Of a DNA stretch of 64,000 nt, positions 33,424-45,860 are shown one piece after another; position 1 is the stretch's first letter; the number at the start of each line of letters is the position of its first letter. Below the pieces are notes generated by a model that worked only from the letters and a program-made list of their open reading frames with translations, had not been told where the DNA came from and made no database searches. Source of the stretch: Dromiciops gliroides (Eukaryota; Chordata; Mammalia; Microbiotheria; Microbiotheriidae); NCBI RefSeq assembly GCF_019393635.1, contig NC_057861.1:456901330-456965329 (forward strand), in the 5' to 3' direction. Both the position numbers and the translations under genes were made by a program.

Positions 33424-36400
33424 GAGCAACTCATTCCTTGATATTGTTATACTGCCTTCTTCCTTATTCTAGTCATACCTTATTAACAAGTTATGTTTAA
33501 AACATGATATCAATAAAGATAAGGCTATGTATTTGATCCCCTTTTAGACCTATCAGCTCTTCACCAAAAACAACTTAGTTCTGTGGCCACAGGTATACTC
33601 CTTAATCTTGCTAGCCACCATATTTAAGCATGCTTTGGTCAAAAGTGATCTAAAATCAGGACTTTCATGGCTCAATATAAACTCCAAAGTGTGGGTTTAA
33701 AAAAAAACCAACAACCCATCCCCTAAAGTTCTAATGACATGCCCATCATAGTGTCATCCTCAAATTCTAAAGATTACACTCCATCACCAAGAAATACTTT
33801 AACAATTTGGGTATTTTTAAAGTATAGAGTAATTCACAGACTTAAGGTGTCAACTTAATGACATTTCAGCCGACTTGGACACCTTTTTAAGAAGTGAGGT
33901 TGCTCATGTTACTGTCAATCTGTTCCAACACCACTTTGTAATTCAACCACCTAAAGAAAGGGAGCCAAGAGTTAAGAAATCTTGAATAAAAAAAATTCAA
34001 GAAGAAACTAATACCCTACTCCTGTGTCTTAACTGGTTCCAAGTATACTATACTGATCATCTAGTTCAGGTTTCAAATTGTGTTTTGGCCAAATGCTTTG
34101 AAACACAGAAACCCCAACAGGGTTCAGATGGAAAAGTATACAATATCTGGAATACAATGCTATTATTGAACCTCAGGGGATAAGTGGCCTCTTGTGACTC
34201 CTTCATAGAGTATGAAAAAAAGAGGCAGAAATGGCAAAGGTGTAGCCAAGAAACAAAATTATTCTTTTTTTTTAATTTAAGTTTTCATGCTTAATAACCT
34301 AGAAAAAAGAATGTTTAACCCAAATAGTTTGTATATGTAAAACATTAAATCCATGCAAAGCATTGCACAGAGTCCACCTACCACTGTGTCTTTCAGAGTT
34401 GGTGATAAATTGATACTGAATAAATTAAGAAAAATATGTAAAAATAATTTTGTGGAAAACAGGTCATGTAATAAAATGTCCATTAATTCAGAATTCAGCT
34501 ACCATACACCATGGCAGTCTGTTTACAAGATTTCAAAGCAGGGAGTTGGTAGCATTGGCAACATTGAAGTAACATATTTTAAAAGTTACAAATAGTTTTC
34601 TCAAACTATATTCATGACCACTAGGCATCCTGCTGGTTCTATATACTCAGTTGAGTACACTATAAATGGTCAAAGATACTAAATCTAATGTGATTTTTTC
34701 CAATTTCCCTCCCGAAATATTAAAAGATATTAAACTACAAACACTGATCTTACCAGAAAGTCAGTAAGAAACTGTGTTTTTTCCACTTCAAAGCTTTTTG
34801 TTGTTTTTGCTTACCTCAAAAGCTTTTGAGTATATACAAATTCTAAAGGATTAAAAAGGCTTAAAACTCAAAACAGTATTAACTATTGATATCCACTATT
34901 AGTGCTTTAAAAGTTTGCAGAATATTTTACATATATTGTTTCATTTGAACCCATTCCTAATTGGGACTCACATGCAGTCCCATCCGAAAACTTCCTAATC
35001 TAACATATACATCAAATGGTTTTTTTTGTGTGTGAATTGTTAGAGTGCATACCAAAAAAAGATATTGTAGTGACTACTTCTAAAATGAAATGAACAAATC
35101 CCTCTTGAAACTAGTCATGAAACTTTTTTAAAAACAAAAACTTGACTGTATTGTGTGTGTCTCAAGTCACTTTGTACGTTGCAAAATATACTGTAACTAG
35201 TCAATGCAAAAAAATTGAAAACTTGTCTTTTAAAATATTGAATATTTTAAATTTTCAAATACTTGGATGAGAACCAGTTTTGGGGGGAGCAGAATAAGAA
35301 ATATGTGGGTTAACGAATAAACTCAGGACATTCTTCTGTAGTGGATGAACTTATTATGGTTTGCCCACAAGAGAAGATGCCACAGAAGATCATCTTCCAA
35401 TCTCAAACAATAAGGCATAAACTGAGCTTCAGATTTGGAAGGGGAAAAAAACTTGCCAGTTTTCCCAGACTGAGGTTAAAAAAAAAAAAAGTAAAATGAT
35501 GTAGTAGCAGCCACTGGAGGGAGGGCTTGGTGTTAGAATGAGAATAAAACAAGCTTGAAATATTTTATTTAGTGCTTTGTCTGAACCTAGCATTTTGTTA
35601 AACGCATTTCTATTTGTTTAAATGACAAATGCCAAAAATATCACTGTTTTCTGCATGAGAGTTAAACTTCCTTTCTCTGAAAAACAGATGTTGATTCAAC
35701 TGTCCTTTATTGGTACACAAATTAGCATGAAGGAAATTATAAAGCTGCCTGAACTGTCAAATAACAGTAAGCAGCTTCTACTCAATCTACATTTAAAGAA
35801 GTATTGGGCATTTAATAAGCTAGGTCATCCCATCAATACCGGGTTCCTTTGAAATTTTATTCACTAACTTTGCTAATGGTCCTTTCGTACCAGATAATCA
35901 GCAAACTATCTGAAATCTGTCTATAGCTAAACTTATCCAGTCAAAGGATGCCTAATAAAATGTGATAAGTATACCTGGAACCAAGAACACATCTCTTTAG
36001 TGGAGCCACGCCAAATGGCTGATTCCCTGGGAAATGTGTTTTTATTTTGTTTTGCTTGCTTTTTAAAAGTTTCCTTATTTTAGTTAGTTTTTCCAAACAA
36101 TAACATGACATTGAATTCCCAGAAACTATCATCAATTTAAGCTTACATTAAAAAAAAAAAAAGTCAAAGGGGGAGCATTCTAGTCTTATACTTTTTATGA
36201 ATTTTTATCTTTTAATAGTGGAAGATATATAAGACAGGATTTATACATACTGTATTCTACAAGTTATGGTTCACTACATTTGAAAACTCTATGTATGTAT
36301 GTGTTATCTCATTGATATGAGTATTCTCTCCACTGAAACCTATCCTTGCAAGCAAGCTGATCCTATGAAAAACTTTTCCATGAGCTCTACTAAGTTCACC

Positions 36401-36490
36401 ACAGGAGATCCACCTATCCTTCCTAGGGCCTTTCTTGCTTTTACTTGACATTATAAAATGGGACCAGGCTATGACTTCAGACTACCTCTC
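33424..36490. other. Repeat-poor intron segment
   Basis: No repeat family recognised across 3 kb. The stretch 35,560-35,920 is AT-rich without being simple, with homeobox-like cores (TTTAAATGACAAATGCC) and no SINE debris, so it is a candidate conserved non-coding element. The short open frames have no splice sites or similarity that I can see. Confidence 0.4.
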
Positions 36491-36499
36491 CTCCCGAAG

Positions 36500-36825
36500 T
36501 CTTGTTCTCGTACTGGCAATGAAAATAATCACTGTGGCTCCATTTCACAGCATCTTCCTCTGACTGATGAGTTCCTCCCCAAACATCCATTACAGAAAGC
36601 CAACAGGCAGCCATGCTCTCTTCAAATCTTGATTAGTCCATTATGTCCCAGGACATTTCTTCCACTTACCTTCCCCTCAGTTCCCTTTTTTAATGTCTTA
36701 TCTTTCCCCCACTAGAAGATAAGCAACTTGAGGCAGAAATTTATTGGGGTTTTTTGGCTTGTGTTTGTATTCCCAGTGCTTAGCAAAATGGCTGGCACAA
36801 AATAAGTGCTAAATAAATGTTTTAT
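36500..36825 (+). repeat. L2 3' end
   Basis: GATAAGCAACTTGAGGCAG, TGTATTCCCAGTGCTTAGCA and AATAAGTGCTAAATAAATG, preceded by the pyrimidine-rich L2 3' UTR. Confidence 0.65.
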
Positions 36826-37099
36826 CTATCTATCATCATAAGAATACCAATGGAGCATGAGAGTGACCTAGTATGTATCCCTTGCTCTAGACCACATGAC
36901 CAACCCGTCTAATTTTTTGCTCATACATTTCTTTGTTAGCATCCTCTACTTCACTTCTCCTTTATAATACATTGTTTATAATATGCTGCAACCTACTCAC
37001 ACCTGTCATCCATCTTTCTACTGCCCTCTCTAAAAAGGAGAGTGCTAGACATGCTTATTAGGGGAGTACTTGGGAAAAGCAGATGGATTAGACCAAGGG

Positions 37100-37530
37100 T
37101 AAAAAAGGGAGGTCTGTACTGAAAGCAACAATTGGGAGAGTGCTGAATCTATTCCCAAGACATCTAAAGGAGAGGAAAATATCAAAGATATGGAAAATTT
37201 TTTCAACCTATTACAACCCAATAAAGGTAACAAAGTGACCACCAATAAGTACTAATGCACATGCCTACTTTGCCATCCATAGAAAAGGTTTCTGAAAATA
37301 ATCTACATATATATTGAGGCATCCTTGATAAGAGCATTAGAAGATAACTGACTTTCACAGGCAATGTTCTATAGCAGCACATGCTTTTAACATCATGAGA
37401 CTAATAAAAATACAAAGAATACAAAATCAACTGTATTTGTTGTTTCTCAATCTTTAAAAAAAAATACTAAAGAGAGCAAAAGAGGCTCTCCATCCAATAA
37501 GGTAAAAATCAACTTTGTTTAATGACCCTT
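37100..37530 (+). repeat. RTE-clade LINE, reverse-transcriptase relic
   Basis: CAAGACATCTAAAGGAGAGG, AAAGGTAACAAAGTGACCAC, TTTCTGAAAATAATCTACAT and ATTGAGGCATCCTTGATAAG follow the RTE reverse transcriptase (HLKER.IP..W, then KIIY.RIEASL-like). No intact frame. Confidence 0.5.
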
Positions 37531-37689
37531 TGATCATTAATACCAGGTAAAGCATAGAAAAGACCTTGCATCAAGTCCAAGTAAAAGAAAAGTCGAATTC
37601 TGATGATTGAGAGGCAAGACAGCACTGGGGGGGAAAGAGCTGTCTCTGGCCCAAAAAATAAAAACTACCCTCCCTGCTGCTCCTCACAC

Positions 37690-37795
37690 TCCATCTGAAC
37701 TCCAGGTCTCAGTTTCCTCATCTGAAAAATGAAGGAGAGCATAGAATGGAAAATAGAATAACATAAAAGGTGCCTTTCTGCTCTAAACCTAAATC
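37690..37795 (+). repeat. MIR fragment
   Basis: CAGGTCTCAGTTTCCTCATC then CCTTTCTGCTCTAAACCTAA. Confidence 0.5.
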
Positions 37796-37889
37796 TGATG
37801 CTGCCTTCCGGACTTTTCATTTGCAGGCAGCCCTGTGCTGATTCCATCAAGCCAACTATACATATAGGCCAAAGAAGTTAAAAACAAAA

Positions 37890-38400
37890 ACAAAGATTCA
37901 ATATATACCAAAATCTTCATAATGTTACATTTGTGGTAATAAAAATCTAGAGGGGCAGCTAGGTGGCACAGTGGATAAAGCACCATCCCTGGATTCAGGA
38001 GGACCTGAGTTCAAATCCGGCCTCAGACATTTGACACTAGCTGTGTGACCCTGGGCAAGTCACTTAACCCTCATTGCCCTGCAAAAAAATAAAATAAAAA
38101 TCTAGAAACAAAGCAGATTCACATCTACTGGGAAATGGATTTTAAAAAAACAACAAACTATGACATAGGAATGTAATGAAATTTCACTTGTAAAGCACTT
38201 AGTACAATTCCTGGAACATAAAAGGCAATTAATAAATGCTCGTTTCTTTCTCCTTTCCCTTATAAGCGATAGATAAGAGGAATTCAGAGAAACATAGAAA
38301 GAACTATTAAAAACTGATGCAGTGTGAAATAAGCAGACCAAAGAGAACAACATCTAATGATAACAAATGAAAAGATCTAGTGAACTCCAAATAATGGAAA
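37890..38400 (+). repeat. L1 3' region with two SINE insertions
   Basis: Left part TGTTACATTTGTGGTAATAA. After the WSINE1 it resumes with CATCTACTGGGAAATGG and GGAATGTAATGAAATTTC. A MIR tail (GCACTTAGTACAATTCCTGG, 38,195-38,245) then interrupts before AAAACTGATGCAGTGTGAAA. Confidence 0.6.
37952..38092 (+). repeat. WSINE1-type SINE, class B
   Basis: Perfect 14-bp duplication aataaaaatctaga at 37,938-37,951 and 38,093-38,106, inside L1 sequence. Confidence 0.95.
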
Positions 38401-38979
38401 ACCAAAGAAAGGCCCAGCGAACAGATAATAAATATATTTCCTATCTTGCAACAGAGAGGCAGAGGAGTACTATAACAGAATAGTGCAGAAATGGTCAGAT
38501 TAAGTCACTATATCAGATGTTTACTTAATTACATCTGTCACTCAAAGGTCCCACTGAAAGCAAGGTTAAAAATAACTGCAATACCAAGGCAAAATGTATC
38601 AATAAAATGTATTTTTATTAAACTGGCCATAAATATCCACCCAAGAAAAACCAAATGGATAAAGAGGGTAATCTTATTAAATATTTTAAAAGGGGGAAAC
38701 TTTTTTATAAACATTTTCAATACCCAGGGGATTCTCAACAACCTACTCTGATCTATGCTAACTCTCTCAGCCCATCCCTTCAACTATCAGTTTTTGATTG
38801 GCTCTTCAAATTAATGCCTCTAGTCCTAGCCTGTCCCAAATTCTGGTAACTCCCTAGCTCTAGTATGAAGATTTCCAACTGCCTGAAGAATACAACCATT
38901 TACAGATAATGTTATAGCTCCAAACTGAATTTTAATTTCTTTCTCAAAACCAGTTCCTTCTTCACATCTTTGCCACATC

Positions 38980-39745
38980 AATGGCAATTGTGTTATCAAA
39001 TCTTCTGAGGATACAAAGTAGCTTACATGATCACAGAAGAGATAGCATGTACATAACTAGATATATATAAGATACAGTGAGGAGATAAAACGTGGCCTTA
39101 GAGAAGCAGCAAAGGGGCAGCTAGGTGGTGCAGTGGATAGAGCACTGGCCCTGGAGTCAGACTCCTGAGTACTCACCTGAGTTCAAATCTGTCCTCAGAC
39201 ACTTAACACTTACTAGCTGTGTGACCCTGGGCAAGTCACTTAACCCCAATTGCCTCACTTAAAAAAAAAAAAAGAGAGAGAAGCAGCAAAGCCTCCTACA
39301 GGAGGGGGCACTTGAAGGAAGATTCCAAGGGTTTGAAGTGAAGAGAGATATCAGAACATTTCTGGAGGCCAGTCATTACATGGAGAGGGATATGTGCAAG
39401 GAATGCCATGGACCCTAGTGGCAGAACCATAGAATGGATGGAAGGAATAATGTGCAAGAGGATATAAAAGACAAGAAGGAGCCACGCTGTGAAGAAACTT
39501 GAAATGCCAAAAAGAGGAGCTTACATTAGATCCTAGAAGTATTAGGGAACCACTGGACTTTGAGAAGAGAGGTGACAAGGTATAAGACATATGCTTTAGG
39601 AAATTTATTTTAGTAGCTGTGTAGGGAGAGACTTGAAGAAGTCCATTTAGAAGGCTATTGCAATATTCCAAATGAAAAATGATAAGAGCATGAATTATGG
39701 TGGCAGCTGAATGGACCACACCAGACCAGCATTCAAGCACTTCAT
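38980..39745 (-). repeat. L2 LINE, antisense, split by WSINE1
   Basis: GGAAGATTCCAAGGGTTTG, AATGCCATGGACCCTAGTGG, GGAACCACTGGACTTTGAG and AAGGCTATTGCAATATTCC are reverse L2. The 129-codon minus-strand frame (39,351-39,740) is residual reverse-transcriptase frame (FHLEYCNSLLNGLLQVSP), the best preserved L2 piece in the window, but truncated. Confidence 0.7.
39114..39276 (+). repeat. WSINE1-type SINE, class A
   Basis: Perfect 14-bp duplication agagaagcagcaaa (39,100-39,113; 39,277-39,290). A short extra segment (ACTCCTGAGTACTC) lies in the body. Confidence 0.95.
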
Positions 39746-40426
39746 AAGACCAATGGTTCTATGTGCCATTAGTCTCTTTAAGAGCCTTAGTAATTAAACT
39801 GGCAAGCGTACAAAAACTCACAAAGGCTTTTGCTTTTGGTTTGTGCTTTTAAAAAAATTTTGTTAATTAGGCCTGTGACTTTGAGGCTCTAGTACAGACT
39901 AGCAATAATCTGAGAACTTCCTATATAAGTCATAAACAAAATAATAGTGAGGAGGGAAAAACAGAATGAACAAATTCATAGAACAGAATGTGTGTGTGTA
40001 TCCACATGCATGTGCCTGTGTGTGGCATGCATGTGCACAAACATGCATACACACATAAAGAAATGGAGATATATACCTGAATAAGAAGAGGGGTCAGTTG
40101 GTGATTGTTTTAAATATGAGAAGGGAAATATAAGTGTAGGGGACTAGCGGAGGGAACAGAAAAAAACCCGAACACATTCTTTAATTTAAGTCTTTTTAAT
40201 GCTACCTCCCTTTTTTCTTTATCCTATTCAGTTTTATATACTGTTCCTTTGCTCTTTCAACAAATTGACCAACTGCTTATAAAGCATAGTTTGATGGAGA
40301 ATAAACAACTTCCTACACTCATGTTTGTTGGCCTGGCAAATGGATGGTAACAATAGTTATCCAGTCATAAAACTGTCTGTGAAAGATGAAGATGGTGGTA
40401 AAAGTATAGAAAATAATTGCATTTTG

Positions 40427-40880
40427 AGTGCCCCACTTTAAGAAGGAGTTAAAAGTCAAGTAATAGGCGGACAAGATAAGCAGACAGAGAAAGGGGAAGA
40501 CCATAGAAAGTTTCTTTAGTGACAAGGAAGATTGAGGTGCACCCTCAAAAGAGGATAACAATGTCATGGCTTGTAAATCCAAAGCTACCAAAAAAAATAT
40601 GAATTGGTCTCTGGCCATAGAGGCACTCAAAAAGAACTTTGAAGATAAAGTAAGAGAGGTAGGGAAAAAAATGGAAAGAGAAATGAGAGTGATGCAGGCA
40701 AGTCATGAGAAAAAAGTCAGCAGCTTGAAAAACCAAATGGAAAAGGAGATACAAAAGCTCTGAAGAAAATAAAGAAAATAATTGCCTAAGAATTAGGATT
40801 GAACAAATGGAAACCAGTGACTTGATGAGAAACCAAGACAAAATAAAGCAAATCCAAATGAATAAAAAAGAGGGGAATGT
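40427..40880 (+). repeat. L1 5' fragment with ORF1 N-terminus, flanked by TSD
   Basis: Contains the end of the L1/HAL1 5' UTR (GACCATAGAAAGTTTCTTTA) and the ORF1 coiled-coil start, an open 65 codons including NWSLAIEALKKNFEDKVREV, then a stop. It ends 14 nt after an AATAAA at 40,861. Near-perfect 18-bp duplications flank it: gaaaataattgcattttg at 40,409-40,426 and gaaaataactgcattttg at 40,881-40,898. No poly-A tail is present. Confidence 0.7.
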
Positions 40881-41084
40881 GAAAATAACTGCATTTTGTC
40901 ATAAAATAAAATTTAAAAACCACTGGTAATAGCATTGATTTTAGTATTCTTCCAATTACTACCATTCTTTAAATTGGTAACAAGGAAAGGTTGATTCAAA
41001 CAAGACATCTATTCTTCTTTACATGCTACCTGTTTTATTATGCTAATTACAAGTACTTTGACTGAAGTAACTGAGCAGTGTTAT

Positions 41085-41250
41085 AGTACATACTAGATAA
41101 AGAATCAAGAACCAGATTCTAGTTCAGATTCCCTTCCTAGCTAGCTATATGTGTGTGACTAAGTAAGACAGAAATTTGTTCCCTTATGTGGAAAAAGGAA
41201 GGGATTGGCCTAGATTTCTAAGGTCCATTCTAGCTCTAAAACTGAGAAAG
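41085..41250 (+). repeat. MIR-class SINE
   Basis: AACCAGATTCTAGTTCAGAT, CTAGCTAGCTATATGTGTG and GGGATTGGCCTAGATTTCTA in MIR order. Confidence 0.5.
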
Positions 41251-41419
41251 GTCAAACAAGGATATTTAAATAAACTTCAAATGAAGTAATTTATTGGACT
41301 ACACACGAGATCAAAATTCTTCAGATCTTTTAATGTTTTGTCGTGTGTGTGGCCTTAGACTTAATATTTTAACATCTATTTAGAATTGTGGTAACTTAAT
41401 CAAGAGGGCTTTAATTTTT

Positions 41420-41562
41420 TTTTAAGTGAGGCAATTGGGGTTAAGTGACTTGCCCAGGGTCACACAGCCAGTAAGTGTCAAGTGTCTGAGGCCAGATTTG
41501 AACTCAGGTACTCCTGACTCCAGGGCCGGTGCTCTATACACTGCGCCACCTAGCTGCCCCCG
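41420..41562 (-). repeat. WSINE1-type SINE, class A
   Basis: Perfect 14-bp duplication gggctttaattttt at 41,406-41,419 and 41,563-41,576. A MIR tail (41,590-41,690, GTCCCTTCCGGTTCTAACAT) lies just beyond. Confidence 0.95.
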
Positions 41563-41699
41563 GGGCTTTAATTTTTAAAAGCATGACCAAGAACTGAGAC
41601 ATACTTGTTTCTTCATCTGAACAATAAGACCAGGTCACATGATCTTTGAGGTCCCTTCCGGTTCTAACATTCAGTGATTCTATGATCTTGAACTATCTT

Positions 41700-42285
41700 C
41701 CTTCACCTTCATCTCTTTTATCAGTCATCAAGTTCCACCCAGATTCTTTATTTAAAACATCTCTCACTCTAATGCCTCTGTCTCCATTTCCAGGGCTACT
41801 GGAAGTACTTATCTGAAAGTTCTATCAAGCTCATAGCTAAAGACAATCTTCTCTGTACTTAGTCATCCTGTATTCTGCAGTCTTTCCATCATACCACAAT
41901 GCTTCACAATTGGTCCAAATTTTTATCAATATCTCCATTGTGCAAATCAGCAATACTTGTCAACAGAAATCTGATGATTTTATAATCTGAGTTTCTCATA
42001 AGACATGGAAGTAGTCACAGTACTGTCATCATCATAATAGTAGATTCCTACTCTAGTAACAGCTGCCAAGTTCTCAGTTGAATACTTGAACATGGTCATA
42101 TATAATAGATAGAATAAAAAGAACCTAAGAATGAATTAAAGAGGGCACCTCCATGTACCATATTCAATATAATCTAGAAAGACAGGTAAACCAATTCTAG
42201 GTATCCTAGAACAGAGCAAAGATGCTAGCCCTAAAAGGATGCTTTTGTTAGAAAACTTTCTTAGACAACAGAATATCAAGGTACA
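41700..42285. other. No recognisable feature
   Basis: Unique-looking intron DNA, or the heavily decayed 5' part of the LINE that follows. Confidence 0.35.
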
Positions 42286-42289
42286 TGCT

Positions 42290-42705
42290 GCAAGGTGAAT
42301 TGGACAGGGCACCTTCAAGAAGAAAGGTTAGGGAAAAATCTAACACTACAAAGAACAATTTCATTTGCTGTGGCATTTAGACTATTATAAAGATTTAGTA
42401 TTGACTGTGAGATATGGGAAACATTGGCACAGGACCACCTAGCATGGCATGTTGGCATCCAAGATGATGCTATGCTCTATGAGCTAAGCAGAATTACAGT
42501 AGCACAAAGGAAGCATGAGATGTGCAAATCTAGAGACATCTAACTCCATCCCAAATGTCCAAATGAACTATTTGTACCTGACATGTGGTAGAGCCTTCCA
42601 AGTTTGTACTGGACTGATCAGCCACAGTCAGAGACACTGTACCTTGACCCCATCAAGATGTCACTGGTCCTCTTAAGAATATGGAGGACTTGCAACAACA
42701 GAGAT
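42290..42705 (+). repeat. LINE 3' end encoding a zinc-finger tail
   Basis: With a few changes the text reads as the C-terminus of a non-LTR polyprotein ending in a C2H2-like motif: TTGTACCTGACATGTGGTAG encodes LYLTCGR, then CTGATCAGCCACAGTCAGAG. The untranslated tail GATGTCACTGGTCCTCTTAA with CAACAACAG matches the tail of the SINE at 1,494-1,942. Clade uncertain. Confidence 0.5.
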
Positions 42706-42849
42706 TTTTCTAAAATGGAATCTAGACTATTTTAGAGATCATTCAAATGCAGCATCTAATAATCAGAAGTCCTCTTTTTGAACAAATGTAAAGAATAACC
42801 TCTTCAAATAAAGAGGAATATCAAAGCAAAGTATGAGTGTTGAAATGTA

Positions 42850-42987
42850 TGGGGGGCAGCTAGATGGCTCAGTGTATAAAGCACTGGCCCTGGATTCAGG
42901 AGGACCTGAGTTCAAATCCGGCCTCAGACACTTGACACTATTAGCTGCGTGACCATGGGCAAGTCACTTAACCCTCCCTGCCCCGCA

Positions 42988-43053
<66 letters not shown>
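42850..43053 (+). repeat. WSINE1-type SINE, class B, with (AAAG)n tail
   Basis: The poly-A tail has become about 70 bp of (GAAA)n (42,987-43,057). Short duplication gaaatgta at 42,842-42,849 and 43,054-43,061. Confidence 0.93.
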
Positions 43054-43055
<2 letters not shown>

Positions 43056-43061
43056 AATGTA

Positions 43062-43540
43062 AGTATGCCTTTTCATACCTACTACTGACTTTTTTTAGTG
43101 GATACATTTACAGTATGTAATACTTCCCTGCCGATATATAGTACCTCATCTATCCATATTCTTCATCCACTGAATTTATTTCAGATTTTACTGTATGCCA
43201 GTTATTTATTTTTCTTATGAATAGACTTTTTGCAAAACATGCCAGCATAGTTGTTTGTTCACTGATTAGATCAGAAAGCATTCTTGAGTTTAAGCAATCA
43301 GCTCCAAAATCCTGATTACTTAAAGTATTGACTATTTTTAAAAGGAAAAGATGTTGTTACATTTGGAATTGTTTAAAAACTTCACTCAAGCCAAGTTTCA
43401 TTCTTAAGTATAAAATAGCAAGGAAGATGGAAAATGGAATACTTGAATATGGAAAGATTCACTAGATAAAGACTTCTAGCTCTATGACGCTCTGATCTTC
43501 ACAACTGTTTTTACTATTAAGCATAATTAGATGTGATTAT
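43062..43540. other. No recognisable feature
   Basis: Unique-looking intron DNA. Confidence 0.4.
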
Positions 43541-43551
43541 AAAAGACCATG

Positions 43552-43723
43552 GGGGCAGCTAGGTGGTACAGAGGATAAAGCACAAGCCCTGGATTCAGGA
43601 GGACCTGAGTTCAAACCTGGCCTCAGACACTTGACACTTACTAGCTGTGTGACCCTGGGCAAGTCACTTAACCCCCATGGTGCTGCAAAATAAACAAAAC
43701 AAAACAAAACAAAAAAAGAAAAA
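43552..43723 (+). repeat. WSINE1-type SINE, class B variant
   Basis: Tail CCCCCATGGTGCTGC followed by (CAAAA)n. Perfect duplication aaaagaccatg at 43,541-43,551 and 43,724-43,734. Confidence 0.94.
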
Positions 43724-43739
43724 AAAAGACCATGACCCT

Positions 43740-44825
43740 ACTCTTAGTTTAATTCTGTATCGTCATAGTTCCCTGCTTTCCTTCTTGTTGCAAAACTACA
43801 GTTTTACATCAGCAAATATATTAAAACATCTGAACAGAATAATATAATTTAAGGATTTGTGATTTTACTTTATCAGGTGATATGACTATTTTAGGAGGCA
43901 AGAGCATACAATTAAAAAGGGAATTATTTTTAAATCGCCTGGAGATGCCCAGTGTAAATGGAAGACTGTTTTATAAGCAATGTTCATAATATTTCTTATA
44001 ACCTGGCTATAGCTAGAGGGATGAAAGAAAAGTGTGTTTAAAGGTTGAGCAACAAAACTGGTATGTTTTTTAATGTACACCATTGTTATAGGTGATATAT
44101 AAGTAAATGACACTACTGTCAGTGGTCCCTTTCAGGCATATAAAAGTTACTCAGAAGATAAATAACTACAGCATGGAGTAAAATCTAAAATAAACTTAAT
44201 GGATGAAAAATAGGAAATCTGCCAAATAAAGTGCTACTCAATCAAATATAGACCCATCATATATAGTAAGGAATCCACTAAAAAATGTCAATAATATGTT
44301 TGGAAAAAGGCTATTAAAAAGACGAGCCCTTTGTTAATATTTTGGTAAATGTAGATAGCAATTTTAAATAATGAGTCATGTTTTATATAAGGAGATGTGT
44401 ATCTAAAAAGTTTTAAGTAAAATAATTTCACATTTTAGGTGGACTATAGAACTCACTGTTAAAAATAATTCTGATGACAAATTAATTTTTCAAAAATCTG
44501 TACAGCAAAAAGTTGGTTCCTGATTACAAAATCCAAACACTTCAAACTTACATATTCCCTCATACTTATGAATTTCCCCTTCCCCTTTTCTACTGTTACA
44601 TACACCATTCTGATGAATCATTCATTAGCTAATCCCCAATCCTTCATACTCTCCCAAATCTGGGGGTCAGTTGCCCTGGCTTATTCCCCCAACGTCCTTC
44701 GGTCAGCTAATTTAGTTAGCCACATGATGTTCACACCAGTAAACACCACACAAATTTTACCTTGAATTCATAGCAAGTGAAGGAAAGTCTTTATTGACAG
44801 GTCAATTAGAAACAATCTTGCCATG
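43740..44825. other. No recognisable feature
   Basis: AT-rich single-copy-looking DNA to about 44,520, then a CT-rich stretch with a 65-codon frame of no recognisable family. Confidence 0.4.
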
Positions 44826-44829
44826 CTTC

Positions 44830-45145
44830 AATTCCCTCCCTCCTCATTTCCTCCTGGCTTCCTCCAAGTCCCAGAAAAAAACCAACCTCTTCTATAAGAA
44901 ACCTTTCCTTATTTTCCTTAATATGAGTTCCTTTCTGCTAATTATTTCCAGTGGATCTTGTATATAGCTAAGTTTGTACAATGTTGTTTGCATGTCGCTT
45001 CCTCTATTAGACTGTGAGCTCAAAAAAAAAAAAAAATAGACTGAGCTCCTTGAGAGCAGGGACCGTATTTTGTCTTTCTTTGTATCCCCAGTACTTAGAA
45101 CAATGCCTGGCATATGGTAATAAATTTTTACTGACTTACTGTATT
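44830..45145 (+). repeat. L2 3' end
   Basis: GAAACCTTTCCTTATTTTCC, GAGCTCCTTGAGAGCAGGG, GTATCCCCAGTACTTAGAAC and AATGCCTGGCATATGGTAAT. The element is interrupted by an A15 run at 45,020. Confidence 0.65.
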
Positions 45146-45424
45146 ACACACAAGATATTGTATATAATATGATAGTAAGAACATGGCTAGAGCAGCTAAG
45201 GCTGAAGAAGGGAGGAAAAAGAGAAAGGAATAGAAGGGGGAAAGAATAACTAGTTCCCAAGGGGTCCAAAGTCCAAGATATCTGTTCATATTCAAGCTTA
45301 GATGACTTTTAACATCTGATTCCTTCCTTCCTACTCCCTGGCTACTATCAATAAAGTCATGAAAAAGTCAAGAATCAATAAAGTCATGAAATCAAGCTGA
45401 TTTCACCCCAGTAACAATACAGAA

Positions 45425-45860
45425 AACTTTGTATTTTATCATAGAAGTGACAGGGAGCCACTGGAGTTTACTGGGTAAGAGTGACATGGTCAGACCTACT
45501 TCAGAAAAAAATCACTTTGGCAGCTATGTGGAAGATGGGCTGGAGTTGGGAGAGACCTGAGGCAGGGGGACAAACCAGAAGACTACTGAAATAGTTCAGT
45601 AGAAAGGTAGTGAGTACTTGAATTAGGGTTGTAGCTATGTGAGTAGAAAATAGAAGACTTATACAAAACATGCTATGACAATAAAAATGACAGGATTTGG
45701 CAACAAGACTGGATATGTAGAATGAGTGTGAATGAGCTAAAGATGACAGCAAGGTCATGAACCTAGTTGATAGGAGCCTGATTGACTGTTGGGTCCACAA
45801 CAGTAATAGGGAATTTTGGAAGAGGAAAGGGTTTGGAGTAAAGATGAGTTCTGTATTTTT
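45425..45860 (-). repeat. L2 reverse-transcriptase relic, antisense
   Basis: The minus strand is open for 130 codons (45,501-45,893) with L2-type text such as ATTLIQVLTTFLL and PASGLSQLQPIFHIAAKVIF. This is LINE, not a host gene. Confidence 0.7.

Noticed and set aside
39351..39740. 129-codon minus-strand frame
   Set aside because: L2 reverse-transcriptase remnant (YCNSLL.G motif), truncated at both ends.
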